Below are positions 46,791 through 56,710 of a stretch of 60,000 bases of DNA, one piece after another. Source of the DNA: Takakia lepidozioides. Lineage: Eukaryota; Streptophyta; Takakiopsida; Takakiales; Takakiaceae. Positions within the stretch are counted from its first letter, which is position 1. Every line of letters starts with the position of its first letter. A program made the translations under genes and the position numbers. The DNA is taken from the NCBI GenBank assembly GCA_030704615.1, contig CM060734.1, positions 47,262,042 to 47,322,041 of the forward strand, read 5' to 3'. The notes beneath the pieces were generated by a model that was not told where the DNA came from, made no database searches, and saw nothing but the letters and a program-made list of their open reading frames with translations.

Positions 46791-47034
46791 CTGTACAGAA
46801 GGCGCATTGCTGCTTTGTCCGCATTCGGCTGGTCGGTGAACTCGTGGCTCCGGCGAGCATCTGCTATCTCCCGAAAGAATAGGTTGGTTTTGTAGAGCAG
46901 AAAGTACCTCGTCACATAGTCACGTAGGCTCTCTGCTGCAGGAGATATCTCCATCTTGAACTGATGTGCTTGTGTGTCCAGCTGCTCTTGCGCATTCGTC
47001 GTCACCTGTGGAGATTCTCCATCAGATCGCTTTC
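46791..47034 (-). pseudogene. element gene exon: helical segment
   Basis: It starts after TTTTTTCAG and ends at TGTACAG/GTACAT. The frame reads KRSDGESPQVTTNAQEQLD, ISPAAESLRDYVTRYFLLYK, TNLFFREIADARRSHEFTDQ and NADKAAMRLLYRY. Fairly conserved-looking helical protein with no family call. The clean splice sites and open frame suggest recent function. Confidence 0.5.
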
Positions 47035-47100
47035 CTGAAAAAATACAATGAATCCACCCCCTACTAGAGTAGAAGCCCCAAACGAAGCGTGGGGAAGTAC

Positions 47101-47226
47101 CTGAAACCACCATGTCATGCGGTTCATCCACATGTCGAATGTGGGGTCAGAGAGTTTGTCCGGTTTGGGGAAGCTCCACATGTCCCTGGTACTTTGGGAA
47201 CCATTCCAGATTTGGAGCCACCGGGT
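47101..47226 (-). pseudogene. element gene exon: Trp-rich segment
   Basis: Short exon after TTGGACAG, ending CAG/GTACTT: TRWLQIWNGSQSTRDMWSFP, then KPDKLSDPTFDMWMNRMTWW. No family recognised. The strong splice sites and tryptophan-rich text support coding status. Confidence 0.45.
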
Positions 47227-47311
47227 CTGTCCAACCACCCAACATATTCGTAAGCGCCAAACACCACAAAAAGGAGTTGTTGCCACCACAATTTGGTTAA
47301 GAATGTATCAC

Positions 47312-47596
47312 CTTTTCTGTTGCATCCACACAGGATGTGGCTAGACGATGGAGCTTCTCCAATGTCATCGTGGGCTTCAGAGCGCGAGAGTAGTGCTTCC
47401 CCACCTCCACCAGAAAGTCGGCACCAAGGGCGGGATCAGCTATGGCCACGTACTTTACCATCCGCGACTTGTACTTTATGCGGGCCCTCACCTCCGCAGC
47501 TTTGACATACGATTCGAGTTCCGGGAAGGTTGGATTCTTCTCCTCTGACTCCATGTAGAACCTCCGCGCATGTGCCAAATCCTGCTGTATTTTCGT
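47312..47596 (-). pseudogene. element gene exon: helical segment after the ParB-like part
   Basis: After TTGACAG: TKIQQDLAHARRFYMESEEK, LESYVKAAEVRARIKYKSRM, GADFLVEVGKHYSRALKPTM, ending GAAAAG/GTGATA. Entirely helical by eye. In ParB-like proteins a helical DNA-binding part follows the DGxHR domain, and this could be the equivalent, but no helix-turn-helix can be named with confidence. Confidence 0.5.
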
Positions 47597-47699
47597 CTGT
47601 CAAGAATGCGTACATAAGATTAGAGATCTTGCTCAACACAATTTCTTCTATTGGGGGAGGAGACACAGATTAGCTCAACAAAACTGTCAGGAGCTTTAC

Positions 47700-47889
47700 C
47701 CGAAATATGTAGTCCACCATGGCGTCGACGCTCAGCCTATACCAGGTTCTGTCTGCCTTTGCCTCCGACTTGCGCAGGAGGTCGGCACTGAGGGAATTGG
47801 CAAACTCTTGCACCCCCTGCTTCCCGACATCCTTCACTCGGAAGAGCATATGGGACAAGTTGGTGGCAATGAAGGCATTCTCAGTCACC
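47700..47889 (-). pseudogene. element gene exon: segment following DGNHR domain
   Basis: After GCACTGCAG: VTENAFIATNLSHMLFRVKD, VGKQGVQEFANSLSADLLRK, DRTWYRLSVDAMVDYIFR, then CGG/GTAAAG. Helical, collinear with the ParB-like exon upstream. No stop within the exon. Confidence 0.5.
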
Positions 47890-48007
47890 CTGCAGTGCCA
47901 CATTTCCATCAAACAATACTGAAATGGGAATTTTCATCATATATGAGGATTCGCAATGAAATGACTTCCAAATTCAAAGTCCAAAAGCGAGAGGGGTTGT
48001 AGCTTAC

Positions 48008-49430
48008 GAGTTGATGTCGGCCATTGCAGCTTTGAGAAGACTGCGATCTTTGGGCCCCGCAACCTTCAGCACAACACAATCCACGGCAAAATGCCAATCG
48101 AGGTCTTGGGGTGGGCTTGGGCAATGTGCTCCATCCATGCCAGGAGGCGATGATTGCCGTCCCACACGTAGAACATCTTACCGGACAAGTGCTGGAAAAG
48201 AGGATCACTAGCAATCGATCTCTCGAACTCCTCATTTCGCGTTTGCCAATGGGGACCCCATTTGTCCACCTCATCGGAAGTGTGGGCACGGGAAGCTCCG
48301 TGGTCGTTCTCAATGGAAACGTAAAACGCGGCAGACCACATTCGATATCCATCCCGGAAAGAGAATTTCAGCTTGTCGATATCGCCTGGGAGGGCAGGTC
48401 TCACCACCTGCAATGACACCAAGCGGCAAAGGGGAATTCGAAGCTTGGCTGGGTACACCATGCCCCCCAGCACCCTGCCAATGTTGTTGTGGGTTGCCTC
48501 CAACATCTTGGCAGCGGCCAACTTCATATCCGCCTCAGACATGACGTCTGCTGCAGAGGGGTTTTCCGGCAGCCCACTAGGACCGCCAAATCCAGCCTGT
48601 ATGCTCCGGGTTTGGGGCTTGGGGATGTCCGGGAGGATGTCATCCTGGTCAGAAAGCTCCCTGTCGTCCTCCTCAACAGGGTCAGCCGCCTGCGAAACCA
48701 CCTCCAGCACTCTCCCCGTCTCTACTGCCCTCTCCCTGGCTTCACCTCAAACTTGCACAATCCGTGCTCTTTCTGGTGTTCTTTCCTCTCCTCCACTCTC
48801 CACCGTATGGGTAATTGCGGGGGCTGCTCTTGCCCGCGATGGTCTAACCGGTGTGTTACTGCCTCTCTGTGGTGTCTTGGAGGGATCCACCGTCTCTGTG
48901 CGTCCCTCGCTTACATTGGCATCTGTCATTTGGGCACCCTTGGCCTCTTCAGTGGCCTTTTCTCTTTCCTCCTGGCTAGCATTTTGTCTCGTCTGTTCTT
49001 TTGCCCTCTCTTTTGCCCTCTCACGGGCTTTCTGTTTCTTACTAGGGCTAGCAGCAGGGGAGCCCTCCAGGACGACCACCTTTGATTGAGGCGAATTGAC
49101 ACCCTCGCGCGCACTGCTCACTCCCCCCTCCGCAGCCCGTGACGGCTCTCTCGCCGGGGATTGCATGTGCTTAGCTTTCTTCTTTTTCTTTGCGTGGGCG
49201 GGCCCTACTGCATGTGCATGAACAACCTCCATTGCCGGATCTGCTGTCCTCATGTCCTCACGCCCTTCACCTGCCATGCCGCCTGCACCAACCTCCCCAA
49301 TGCCTATTCTGTCGTACTCTCGTTGCAAGTCCTCCCGTCCACCAACAAAAGGTTGAAGTTTGCCCTCTCGCCCCAAGTTGGGCGATTCAAACATGCGATG
49401 AGTTGGAGCTGTGGATGATACCACCAGCAT
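48008..49430 (-). pseudogene. ParB/sulfiredoxin-like DGNHR domain exon of the element gene
   Basis: Two open stretches in one frame (48,747-49,430 and 48,066-48,710) are split only by a TGA at 48,747, possibly from CGA. The first part is low-complexity and basic (KKKKKAKHMQSPAREPSRAA, KKQKARERAKERAKEQ), suggesting nuclear import or DNA contact. The second ends in SGKMFYVWDGNHRLLAWMEH (DGNHR at 48,147-48,161), the signature box of ParB/Srx-fold domains, preceded by EEFERSIASDPLFQ. A one-base phase change near 48,100 then gives LDWHFAVDCVVLKVAGPKDR and LLKAAMADINS before the GTAAGC donor. ParB-fold domains bind nucleotide and DNA or act as nucleases. In bacteria and phages they are sometimes fused to DNA methylases, which fits the domain downstream. 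Confidence 0.6.
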
Positions 49431-49807
49431 GCCGGGCTTGTCGTCACTCTGTCATTCCCAAAAATCGTGAAAACCAACATCGGTGCAAAAACCAGCATCG
49501 CAACGAGCAGCGCAACCACCATAGCAACAATCGTGTAACAAAAATGAAAACATAACAAGTTTAGGAAGTATGGAGAGCCATGCAACAACAATGAAAACAA
49601 ATGCAACCATTGCCTGAGAATGACATGCACAAGCAGCCTTCTCCACAGCTGCCGGATTTGCACATGCATTGCAAACAATGTAAGGTTCACTCAACTATCT
49701 AAAGTTCACTCATCCAGCGAAGCCAGGATGAAGATGCAAAAACAAAGCGAGGCAACAAAGCGGAAGCAAAAAAGAAATCGAACAAAGCGAAAGCAAAAGT
49801 GGCTTGC

Positions 49808-50029
49808 CTGAGAGTACTCGGCTTCAGTTGGCGCGGGTTGTGAGCAAGACACTGGAATCTCCTGCTGGAGCTTCAGTTTGGCCATGCGAGAGATTGGCCG
49901 TCGTCCGTAGTACAGAGCTTTCAACTTCCGCCGCGGTCTGGATGTGAGGTCTCTCTTAGGAGAGCCATGCCCTTCAGGCGGCATAAGTCCCAGCCAAAAT
50001 GGAAAAAGATCTCCGTTTTTGGGGTACAT
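49808..50029 (-). CDS. predicted first exon of the ParB-MTase-like element gene
   Basis: It starts MYPKNGDLFPFWLGLMPPEG at 50,029 and continues RDLTSRPRRKLKALYYGRRP and LKLQQEIPVSCSQPAPTEAE, up to a possible GC-type donor (CAG/GCAAGC). It lies just downstream (minus sense) of the GGCGCC palindrome array, where a promoter would be. The join to 49,430 is predicted through an ACAG acceptor near 49,455. No domain. Confidence 0.4.
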
Positions 50030-50194
50030 GCCTCGAATAGCATGTTAAGCCAAGATTAGCATGAGATTTAGGGTACGTATCCAGGAAGCCATGTGTCGCC
50101 AGCCCGAATGAAAACCGACGGCGGTGGACATTTATTGCCCAACTGCGCAATTAAATGTCAGATGAAGCCCTCCATGTCGGATGAAAATCGACGG

Positions 50195-51835
50195 AACTCG
50201 GCCCGGAATTTCCAACGTAGAGGTAATTCGGAGCGCTGCAGGATGGAAATCCGGCACCGGATTTCCATCCTGCAGGTAATTCGGAGCGCAGCAGGATGGA
50301 AATTCAGCGCCGAATTTCCATCCTGCAAGGTAGGGCGGCGCGTGAAATTTCCCTCACGCAGGTAATTCGGTAGCGGATGGATGCAAATCCGGCGCCGGAT
50401 TTCCATCCGCGCAGGTAGGGCGGCGCGCCAAATTTCCCTGACGCAGGTAATTCAGAAGCGGATGGATGGAAATCGGGCGCCAGATTTCCATCCGCGCAAG
50501 TAGGGCGGCGCGCGAAATTTCCCTCAAGCAGGTAATTCGGAGGCGGATGGATGGAAATCCGGCGCCGGATTTCCATCCGCAAGGTTGGGCGGAGAGCGGA
50601 TGGATGGAGATCCGGCGCCGAATTTCCATCCAGCAGGTAAGTCGGATCGCTGGCGGATGGATATTCGGCGCCGAATTTCCATTCGCCAGGAATTTCGAAA
50701 CGCTGAATTACCTTCCTGCAGGTAATTCTGAGCGTGTCCGATTGATTTTTCGGATTTTCCTTGGAATCCTTCACTGCTAGAGGCAAATCGGAACAGCCTT
50801 GGACGGAAATTCGGCGCCGTTTTTCCATTCTGGGAGGTTTCTGCGACTTCCTTTGAGGGGGCCCCGATGGAAATTCGGCGCCGAATTTCCATCCGGGGGA
50901 TGGTCTCTGTCGGAGAGGTGCCGGCCTCTCCGCCGCTCTGTTGGATATTCGGTGCAATATGACGGCCAGGTGCCGGCCTCTCCCCCCTCCCCGACTGCAT
51001 GGGAACGGCCCCGGATTGAAATTCGGCGCCGTTTTTTCCATCTGGGGAGGTTTTTATGTCGACCAGTTTTCGGTCTGACCCCCCGACACGACTTCCTTTG
51101 GGGGGGGGCCGGATGGAAATTCGGCGCCGAATCTCCATCCAGGGGATGTTCTCTGTCGCACACGCGCCGGCCTCTGCGCCCGAGGCGACTTCATCCGGGC
51201 GTCCCCTGCTGGATATTCGGTGCCGAATTTCCGTCCGGGGGTTGAAATGTGACGGCCACATGTCGGCCTTTCCCCCCTCCCCGACTGCATCCGAACCGCC
51301 CCGGATGGAAATTCGGCGCCGTTTTTCCATCTGGGGATGTTTTTATGCCGGCCAGTTTTCGGCCTGACCCCCCGACACGACTTCCTTTGGGGGGGCCCGG
51401 ATGGAAATTCGGCGCCGAATCTTCATCCAGGGGATGTTCTCTGTCGCACACGCGCCGGCCTCTACGCCCGAGGCGACTTCATCCGGGCTTCCCTTGTTGT
51501 ATATTCGGTGCCGAATTTCCGTCCGGGGGTTGTAATGTGAGGGCCAAATGGCGGCCTTTCCCCCGAGCCGACTGCATCCGAAAGGCCTCGGATGGAAATT
51601 CGGCGCCGTTTTTCCATCCGCGTAGGTTTTTATGTCGGCCAGTTTTCGGCCTGACCCCCCGACAGGACTTCCTTTGGGGGGGATCCGAATGGAAATTCGG
51701 CGCTGAATTTCCGTCCGGGGGATGTTCTCTGTCGGACAGGTGCCGACATCTCTGCCCCAGACGACTTCATCCGTGTGGCCCCTGTTGGATATTGGGTGCC
51801 GAATTTCCATTCGGGGGTAATAATGTGACGGCACG
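50195..51835. repeat. GGCGCC palindrome array, copy 2
   Basis: Around 20 inverted repeats of the type GGATGGAAATTCGGCGCCGAATTTCC. 50,220-50,700 has ~70-bp units with CAGGTAATTCGG and GTAGGGCGGCGCG linkers. 50,880-51,835 has a larger unit: the block starting GGATGTTCTCTGTCG recurs at 51,144, 51,432 and 51,720, exactly 288 bp apart, with a related block at 50,898. Each large unit contains three GGCGCC/GGTGCC palindromes in distinct linkers. The core matches copy 1, while the flanks (GGATGGAAA versus GGATGAAT) and linkers differ. Frames through it (RRRISI, APNFHP) are artefacts. Confidence 0.92.
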
Positions 51836-52289
51836 GTGCCGGCTTCTCCCCTTCAGCCGTCATCATCCGGACGGCCCCCCACTTTCTGACTGCATACCGT
51901 TGGCAGTTATTGCGCAAAGACCAGGGGCCGCATTCCGGAGACAAGGTTCATTAACACTCTGACTGTGGATTTTTTAGATAGTTGGCTCCCTGGATTTGGT
52001 CAGGCTTCGTCGCTCGGACAAATCGGCACCGCATTCCTTCCCATCGCTGCATCCCCCTTCTACCAGGGAGCTTCCCCGCATGCCATCCTGGTAGTCTTGT
52101 GTGCACATCTCCCATGGCGGAAAACTGAAGCGCTACAGTGTACTGCCCTCCTCACGAGCATAGAGCTTCATTTCCGTGCAGAGGGGACATCTGCCGGGTG
52201 ATGGAGAAATATTTGTGCGTTCGATACCACCTGAAACCGGGGTCGGTTTTTTTGGAGGAGGAAAGGAAGGACTCAAACGGCCTTGTTGT
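51836..52289. other. junction region between nested element and gag
   Basis: No element end with CATGAGC words is visible here. Minus-strand frames near 52,130-52,290 (SKKTDPGF-like, CPLC) could be the end of the interrupted gag. The boundary of the nested element is therefore uncertain. Confidence 0.3.
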
Positions 52290-52776
52290 CTACTCTTCCT
52301 CTTCCAATTTCTTCTCTCTATTTTCATCCTCCAAGTTCTGCCCTTGGGTTTCTTCTTCATTCATGTAACTCAACTGCAATGATGTTGGAGAGTCTGAACT
52401 CTCCGTTGGCTCTGCCACTTCTTCTCCTCCTTCTTCACCTTCCGCTTCAGAAACTGGAGATCCTGCTTTTGGTGTTCTATGCCAACTCTTATCAAAGATT
52501 TCTGTCAAATCTTTTATCCAGGGATGTACCTCAGATCTTTTGATCTTCTTCCCGTACCAATTCCCTTAATCTTTCTTGCAAAGAAAAAGAAGGAGTGGCA
52601 TCCAACTCTAGTTCTTCCGGTATGGGTGATGTACTCTCTGATCTTAATGGTGTGAGAGGTCCAGATGATTCCCCTATGTCTATTCCTCTCTCCCAAAGAT
52701 ATGGATAATTAGCTTTCAGATAGCTTTCTCTTTTTGCTGAATATCTCTGGCGTCTAGCTTCTCTTTCATCACTCAT
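52290..52776 (-). pseudogene. gag-region frame, second
   Basis: It starts MSDEREARRQRYSAKRESYL, then YPYLWERGIDIGESSGPL and SFSLQERLRELVREED. After a phase change near 52,530 it gives HPWIKDLTEIFDKSWHRTP, an acidic EGEEGGEEVAEPTE run and KKLEEEE. It is charged and mostly disordered-looking, consistent with a gag segment or linker. No zinc knuckle is seen. The nested element probably removed the rest. Confidence 0.4.
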
Positions 52777-52797
52777 GTCCCATGTCTTTCATTTCTT

Positions 52798-53493
52798 TTA
52801 ATGTGGCAATAACCAAAACTCTCTTCTGTAATATCTCTCGTATATGCCTGGGTTTTTTTCAAGCTTCAATGCACCCTTGGCTATACTAGAAGTCTCCGTT
52901 ACCATATAACCATATGGCAAACAAGTTTGGAAAGCTGTTCTTGGTGTGAGTTTGATCCACAAAATATCCTTTGGAATCCAATTCTTTACCAGTACAAGCT
53001 CTTCATGCATATGAGTAAAAACATTCACCTTCCTTTCCTCCCAGCCTTCAAACTCTACTCGCTTAATGGATAGCAATGTTATCACATAAACCAGTGTTGG
53101 TAACCAACGTGCTCTTCCTCTACAGGCCACCTGATAAATCTTTATCACTCCTTTCTCCAGACCCCACTCACCGTCAGCATCATGCACTCTCTTAAGAATG
53201 TTTTCTTTACAACCGTCTGGCAATTCCAAGAACCTCTGAAAGAATCGTTTGGACAATCTTTCCTTCTCAGTTTCACAAGGAATTTGATTCACATCAAATT
53301 CTTTAATTCTCCAACCACCATGATCCCACCAGATGTCTGTCACATCTGGTTGTTCATGACCCAGTTCCCCAGTATGGTCGCCAAATGTTGCGCGGCTTTT
53401 GCTCACCCATCCCTTCGCTATCCGAGGCGGAAACTCCAAGATAGAAGAGTTGGAAATCTCTAAGCACTCAGCCCGCTCAGAACAATCAGTCAT
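52798..53493 (-). pseudogene. gag-region frame, first, overlapping the 5' LTR edge
   Basis: 231 codons. The first 36 come from the LTR and the frame passes through the primer-binding site (FGDHTGELG), so the true start must be inside; no good ATG is obvious. The body reads VTDIWWDHGGWRIKEFDVNQ, ERLSKRFFQRFLELPDGCKE, RARWLPTLVYVITLLSIKRV and HEELVLVKNWIPKDILWIKL. It is globular-looking. By position it should be the N-terminal gag or a pre-gag frame. I recognise no Retrotrans_gag signature. Confidence 0.45.
53366..53383 (-). promoter_or_regulatory. primer-binding site
   Basis: On the minus strand, two bases inside the 5' LTR, TGGCGACCATACTGGGGA is found. TGGCGAC..CTGGGGA-type sites occur in plant Ty3/gypsy elements and pair with a tRNA 3' end. 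The specific tRNA is not assigned. Confidence 0.75.
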
Positions 53494-54307
53494 GACCTAC
53501 AGCTAGTGTATCATGGGGGTGTTTCCTATTTGTTTTCCTTCCCGCATTCATGTTAGCTAGTTACCTTATTGTTGGTAATTAAGTATCAGTTTGCTTCAGC
53601 AATCTATCGGATTCCATCAACTCATCCATTCATTCCACAGTGTGAGTATGAAACTGCTTGCATTCATCAAGCATCAACAGATCGTCCTCCTCCTACTCTG
53701 TGCTCTCCCTCCTTCCGCTCAGAGATGCGCTCTCTGCCTCCTTTCCTCCCCAGTGATGTCCGAAGTCTCCCCCCAAGAAGGGTGTCCCCCAGAATTGATT
53801 CATTTCCAGTCCTTGCTCCTGGCTTTATCTTCCTACCCGTTGTTATAACCGTTTCCCTCACTAACCGTCATCCGTGAACTAATATGTTCCATTCGCAGAT
53901 GTTGTTCCCCACGGTCGTTCCCTGTCCTGCTATCCGTTCCATATGGTCGTGACAGCTGTGTCAAGCTGTGACTGGCTGTGTGAAACTGTGACCGGCTGTG
54001 ACCGGCTGTGTCGGGCTGTGACTGGCTGTGCGACTGTGTTGGGCTGTGTCGGGCTGTGTCAGGCTGTGACTGGCTGTGTGGCTGTGACGGGCTGTGTTGA
54101 CTGTGACTGGCTGTGTTGGCTGTGTCGGGCTGTGTTGGACTGTGACGGCTGTGACGGGCTGTGATGGACTGTGTTGGGCTGTGTATCTCCCCCCCTAAAG
54201 CGTGCTGCTGTCACCCCTAAGGCTTCTGTTGGTCTCACTCTGTGCAAAAATTAAGGGTACCCCACAGATCTCGTAAAAGCGTCTAAGTCCCAAGCAGTCC
54301 TCTAACA
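53386..54307 (-). repeat. 5' LTR (right copy)
   Basis: About 922 bp, from TGTTGCGCGGC to CTCTAACA. It differs from the left copy by lacking a ~70-bp segment after CATTCCACAG, by smaller indels in the CTGTG repeat part (53,945-54,185) and by about ten visible substitutions. Confidence 0.93.
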
Positions 54308-54312
54308 CAGGT
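54308..54312. repeat. 5-bp target-site duplication (CAGGT), right
   Basis: Matches 33,460-33,464. Confidence 0.9.
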
Positions 54313-54434
54313 CTGAAATATGTACTGTCAAAGGTGCTAAGCTGGTAAGAAATTGGTTCCAATTCAATCAGAAACAAAGCTTGATTCTCCAAAAGCAACT
54401 TATAGCTCTAGCACTTGAGCACTTGAGCACTTAC

Positions 54435-54486
54435 TTTCATGTCCTCCCTGCCTTGGGAAAAAGGCCAGTTTCATCTTCTCTATTGC
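54435..54486 (-). CDS. possible small exon across the retrotransposon from the zinc-ribbon gene
   Basis: After GTTGCAG the minus strand reads AIEKMKLAFFPRQGGHE and ends at AAA/GTAAGT. Both splice sites are good. If it belongs with 33,153-33,314 and 31,017-31,972, the LTR element sits in an intron of this gene. The link is an inference from strand and spacing. Confidence 0.3.
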
Positions 54487-55475
54487 CTGCAACACACAAC
54501 AAAAAAGTGAGAGATGTGCATGCATGAGCTCCGACTAAGTTACATTTGCGCATCAGCCTCTCCACTCACTTCTCTTACCCAACTCCCACTTTCACGTGAT
54601 TATTGCCATAAACTAAACTTCATTGACAAATTTTCCTAGGTTGTAGACGACGAGTCTAGTGAGAGAAAGGGAAAGGCCATATTCAACTAACTGTCAACAA
54701 GAAACAACAGGTCTAGTGGATACAAAAAGTCTGATGATTTTTTTCCTGGTTCTGCTTACCTGATAGTGAGTCTAGTGCCAGCAAATCGTAGTCAGAGAGA
54801 ACTCCAACCTGTGCCAATTTAGAGGAAAGCCAACACACAAATCACCCCCATGTCCAAGCACTCAATGAGATACTGCTAGGCACTGGTTTAAAGTTGGCAG
54901 CTTTAAAGCCGGCACAACGATCCCAGAACACAGAAAGCCAAGAGACGGGGGGTGAAGAAGAGGAAAGCCGTGAAGGAAGATAAGGAACATAAGGAAGATA
55001 AGGAGGGGAGAGAGAGCGCGGGAGGAATCCTTCCAGCAGCCCAAGGAGCAGGGGTGTCACTTGACAACGCCGAAATGGGGAAGACAGAAGCAGAATGGAG
55101 TCTTTTCCAGGACGGTAGAGTGTACGAAATAACTCGCCATAAGCCACCTCTGGGAGATCGCCATGTCAACGCCGCCCTGTCTCAAAATAGTTGAGAGGGG
55201 AAAGAGAGAGATAAAAGCCGGACGGAATGAAAGCGGACAAAAACGGACGGGGACTAAGGAACCGTAGCGCTTAGAGCTACGCTTAGGGCAGAAAGAAGGA
55301 AAGCGCAGCAGTCGAGGAGCCCTGACAGGGCCGCACAGAAAGAGAACAGAAGAACGAGAGACAATAAGACAAAGGGATCTGGGCAGAAGCAGGTGAATGC
55401 TAAAACACGAAACTCAGTTTGTCGCACTCTCTGTCCAAAACTGATGAATGAGTAGGTAGTTATAACAGCTCTGTG
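54487..55475. other. no gene supported; AAG/GGA-rich patch
   Basis: A purine-rich stretch (54,950-55,400) contains many AAGGA/AGAGA words and a short basic frame. It may be a 5' UTR or promoter of a minus-strand gene. There is no recognisable protein. Confidence 0.35.
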
Positions 55476-55498
55476 TTTAGGGTTTAGGGTTTAGGGTT
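55476..55498 (+). repeat. three plant telomere-type TTTAGGG units
   Basis: TTTAGGG three times plus TT. It is too short for an interstitial telomere array. Such telo-boxes also occur in plant promoters, and the transposase gene starts shortly downstream. Confidence 0.8.
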
Positions 55499-55740
55499 GA
55501 AAGTTGAAGGTCTATGTGTTAACTAAAGGCAGACTGTGTTTCAGGGATGTTTTTATCCTCTATTTGAATTTAATCTTGTTTGATTGATCCTGCAGGTTTG
55601 TGCGTTTTATCTGGTATTGCAAGGGCTTGATACAGTTGGTAAGCATTTTCTTTTAACAGAGGGCGGTTTTGTTTAGCCTGGTTTTCTTAATGTAGGAGCA
55701 TTTCCCCATTTGAGGGTCCTGTCAATAGAAGGTTGGACTT

Positions 55741-56171
55741 GTGACCAATAATTTGTATTCTAGAACTTTAACACAAAGTCTGTCATATACTGAAATCGAA
55801 TTTGATGAAACTGTGGGAGGAAGATTTATTTACCTGGCGATGATGCAAAGATGGTTGCAGCCAGACCAAATAACAACTTTAGTGGTGCACAGACATGTGG
55901 TTTGCCCGGAAGAGGTTGACTGGCAGCACGAGGGTGAATTCCATTGCCCTCGTTGGCAGGGGATGTACATCCTTCAAGCGTCTTCCATATTGAAGGTTAT
56001 GTGTCAACAATGTGTATTCAGTGCAACAAAAACAACAGCTCGCACATGAACTTTGTCAAATTCTTTGCCAACTTCGCCCTTCCTTCATCAAGGTATTTGG
56101 TATTCCAGCCAGGACGTCAAAAACTTAGAGCTTGGCTGAAGAAAAAAAACAATCAAGAACTAGGGGATTAG
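55741..56171 (+). pseudogene. upstream frames of the Tnp2-type copy B, frameshifted
   Basis: Two overlapping frames look like one broken protein. The first has FDETVGGRFIYLAMMQRWLQ and EVDWQHEGEFHCPRW. After a one-base phase change near 55,960 the second has GDVHPSSVFHIEGYVSTMCI, QCNKNNSSHMNFVKFFANFA and GRQKLRAWLKKK. The CPRW and C..C text could be a zinc-binding lead of the transposase, which lies 540 bp downstream. Family link inferred from position only. Confidence 0.4.
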
Positions 56172-56710
56172 AAAGTATGTTCTGAATGGGGAGGGTGGTG
56201 GTTGATTGTTGCACATGTTAATTCATTTTTGTCGAGGTATTTGAGAATGGATATGGATGCAAGCTTAAAAGGGGAGAGCTGCCACATCTTCTAAGCGGAC
56301 TTTGACTTGACAAGCAGGTAGGGCAGCGCTGTCAGTGAGGCCTGATATATGCCCACCAGCGTATGTGGACGAGTTCGCTGTACTGCAGGTAAGCAACATT
56401 TGAGTTCCATTCATGTTTAGAGTTTTGTCCATAGTGGTTCAGTTTCTCCTAGTTATTCTTCCTTGCATCTAACTAGATGTTCTTTCTGCTCCAATGTCTG
56501 GCAATCTATGAGTGGTTGAGTACCCATGTTCAGGAACTCGTTATGTTTCGGATTACTGACAACATCACTCCGACACCATCCGATAGTTGAAGTGTCAAGT
56601 CACGACAAACACATTACTTGAGGGATCAGCTGCCATCCAGCGGAAACCTGGGCCATTTTGAGTAATCACTTGACCTCCTCTTCCCCTAGGAAGTCCAGAC
56701 TCCACGAAGA

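Larger units (their letters stand above)
43225..52130 (-). mobile_element. GGCGCC-palindrome DNA element, copy 2, nested and rearranged
   Basis: The region between protease and the 5' gag frames is made of sequence from the same family as 12.6-20.2 kb. One element end is recognisable at 44,230-44,309: CATGAGC/GCTCATG clusters, then GCTCATGAAATAGCAGCCCCC. This end and the last three exons (43,300-44,000) are inverted relative to the other exons (44,340-50,029). The outer right boundary is not visible; 52,130 is a guess between the palindrome array and the gag frame. No transposase was found. Confidence 0.65.
33465..54307 (-). mobile_element. 20.8-kb Ty3/gypsy LTR retrotransposon with nested DNA element
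   Basis: Complete structure on the minus strand: 5' LTR at 53,386-54,307, primer-binding site, gag-region frames, protease, RT-RNase H-integrase, a long 3' extension, polypurine tract, and 3' LTR at 33,465-34,466. The target duplication is CAGGT. The linker motif GDVFAWSYEDLKGIPPEI before RT and the domain order PR-RT-RH-IN place it in Ty3/gypsy, closest in wording to the plant Tat/Athila group. About 9 kb of its length (about 43.2-52 kb) belongs to a nested DNA element. Coding frames carry several stops and frameshifts, so it is not autonomous now. The LTRs are similar apart from a ~70-bp indel, smaller indels and about ten visible substitutions. Confidence 0.93.

Noticed and set aside
48373-49089. 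Plus-strand frames opposite the ParB-like exon (238 and 198 codons)
   Set aside because: Opposite-strand shadows of a GC-rich coding exon; no motif, and the minus strand has DGNHR and splice sites.
50304-51962. Open frames of up to 268 codons with RRRISI and APNFHP repeats
   Set aside because: Same cause: stop-free translation of the GGCGCC palindrome array in several frames and both strands.
55476-55498. Interstitial telomere
   Set aside because: Only three TTTAGGG units; common by chance or as a promoter telo-box.
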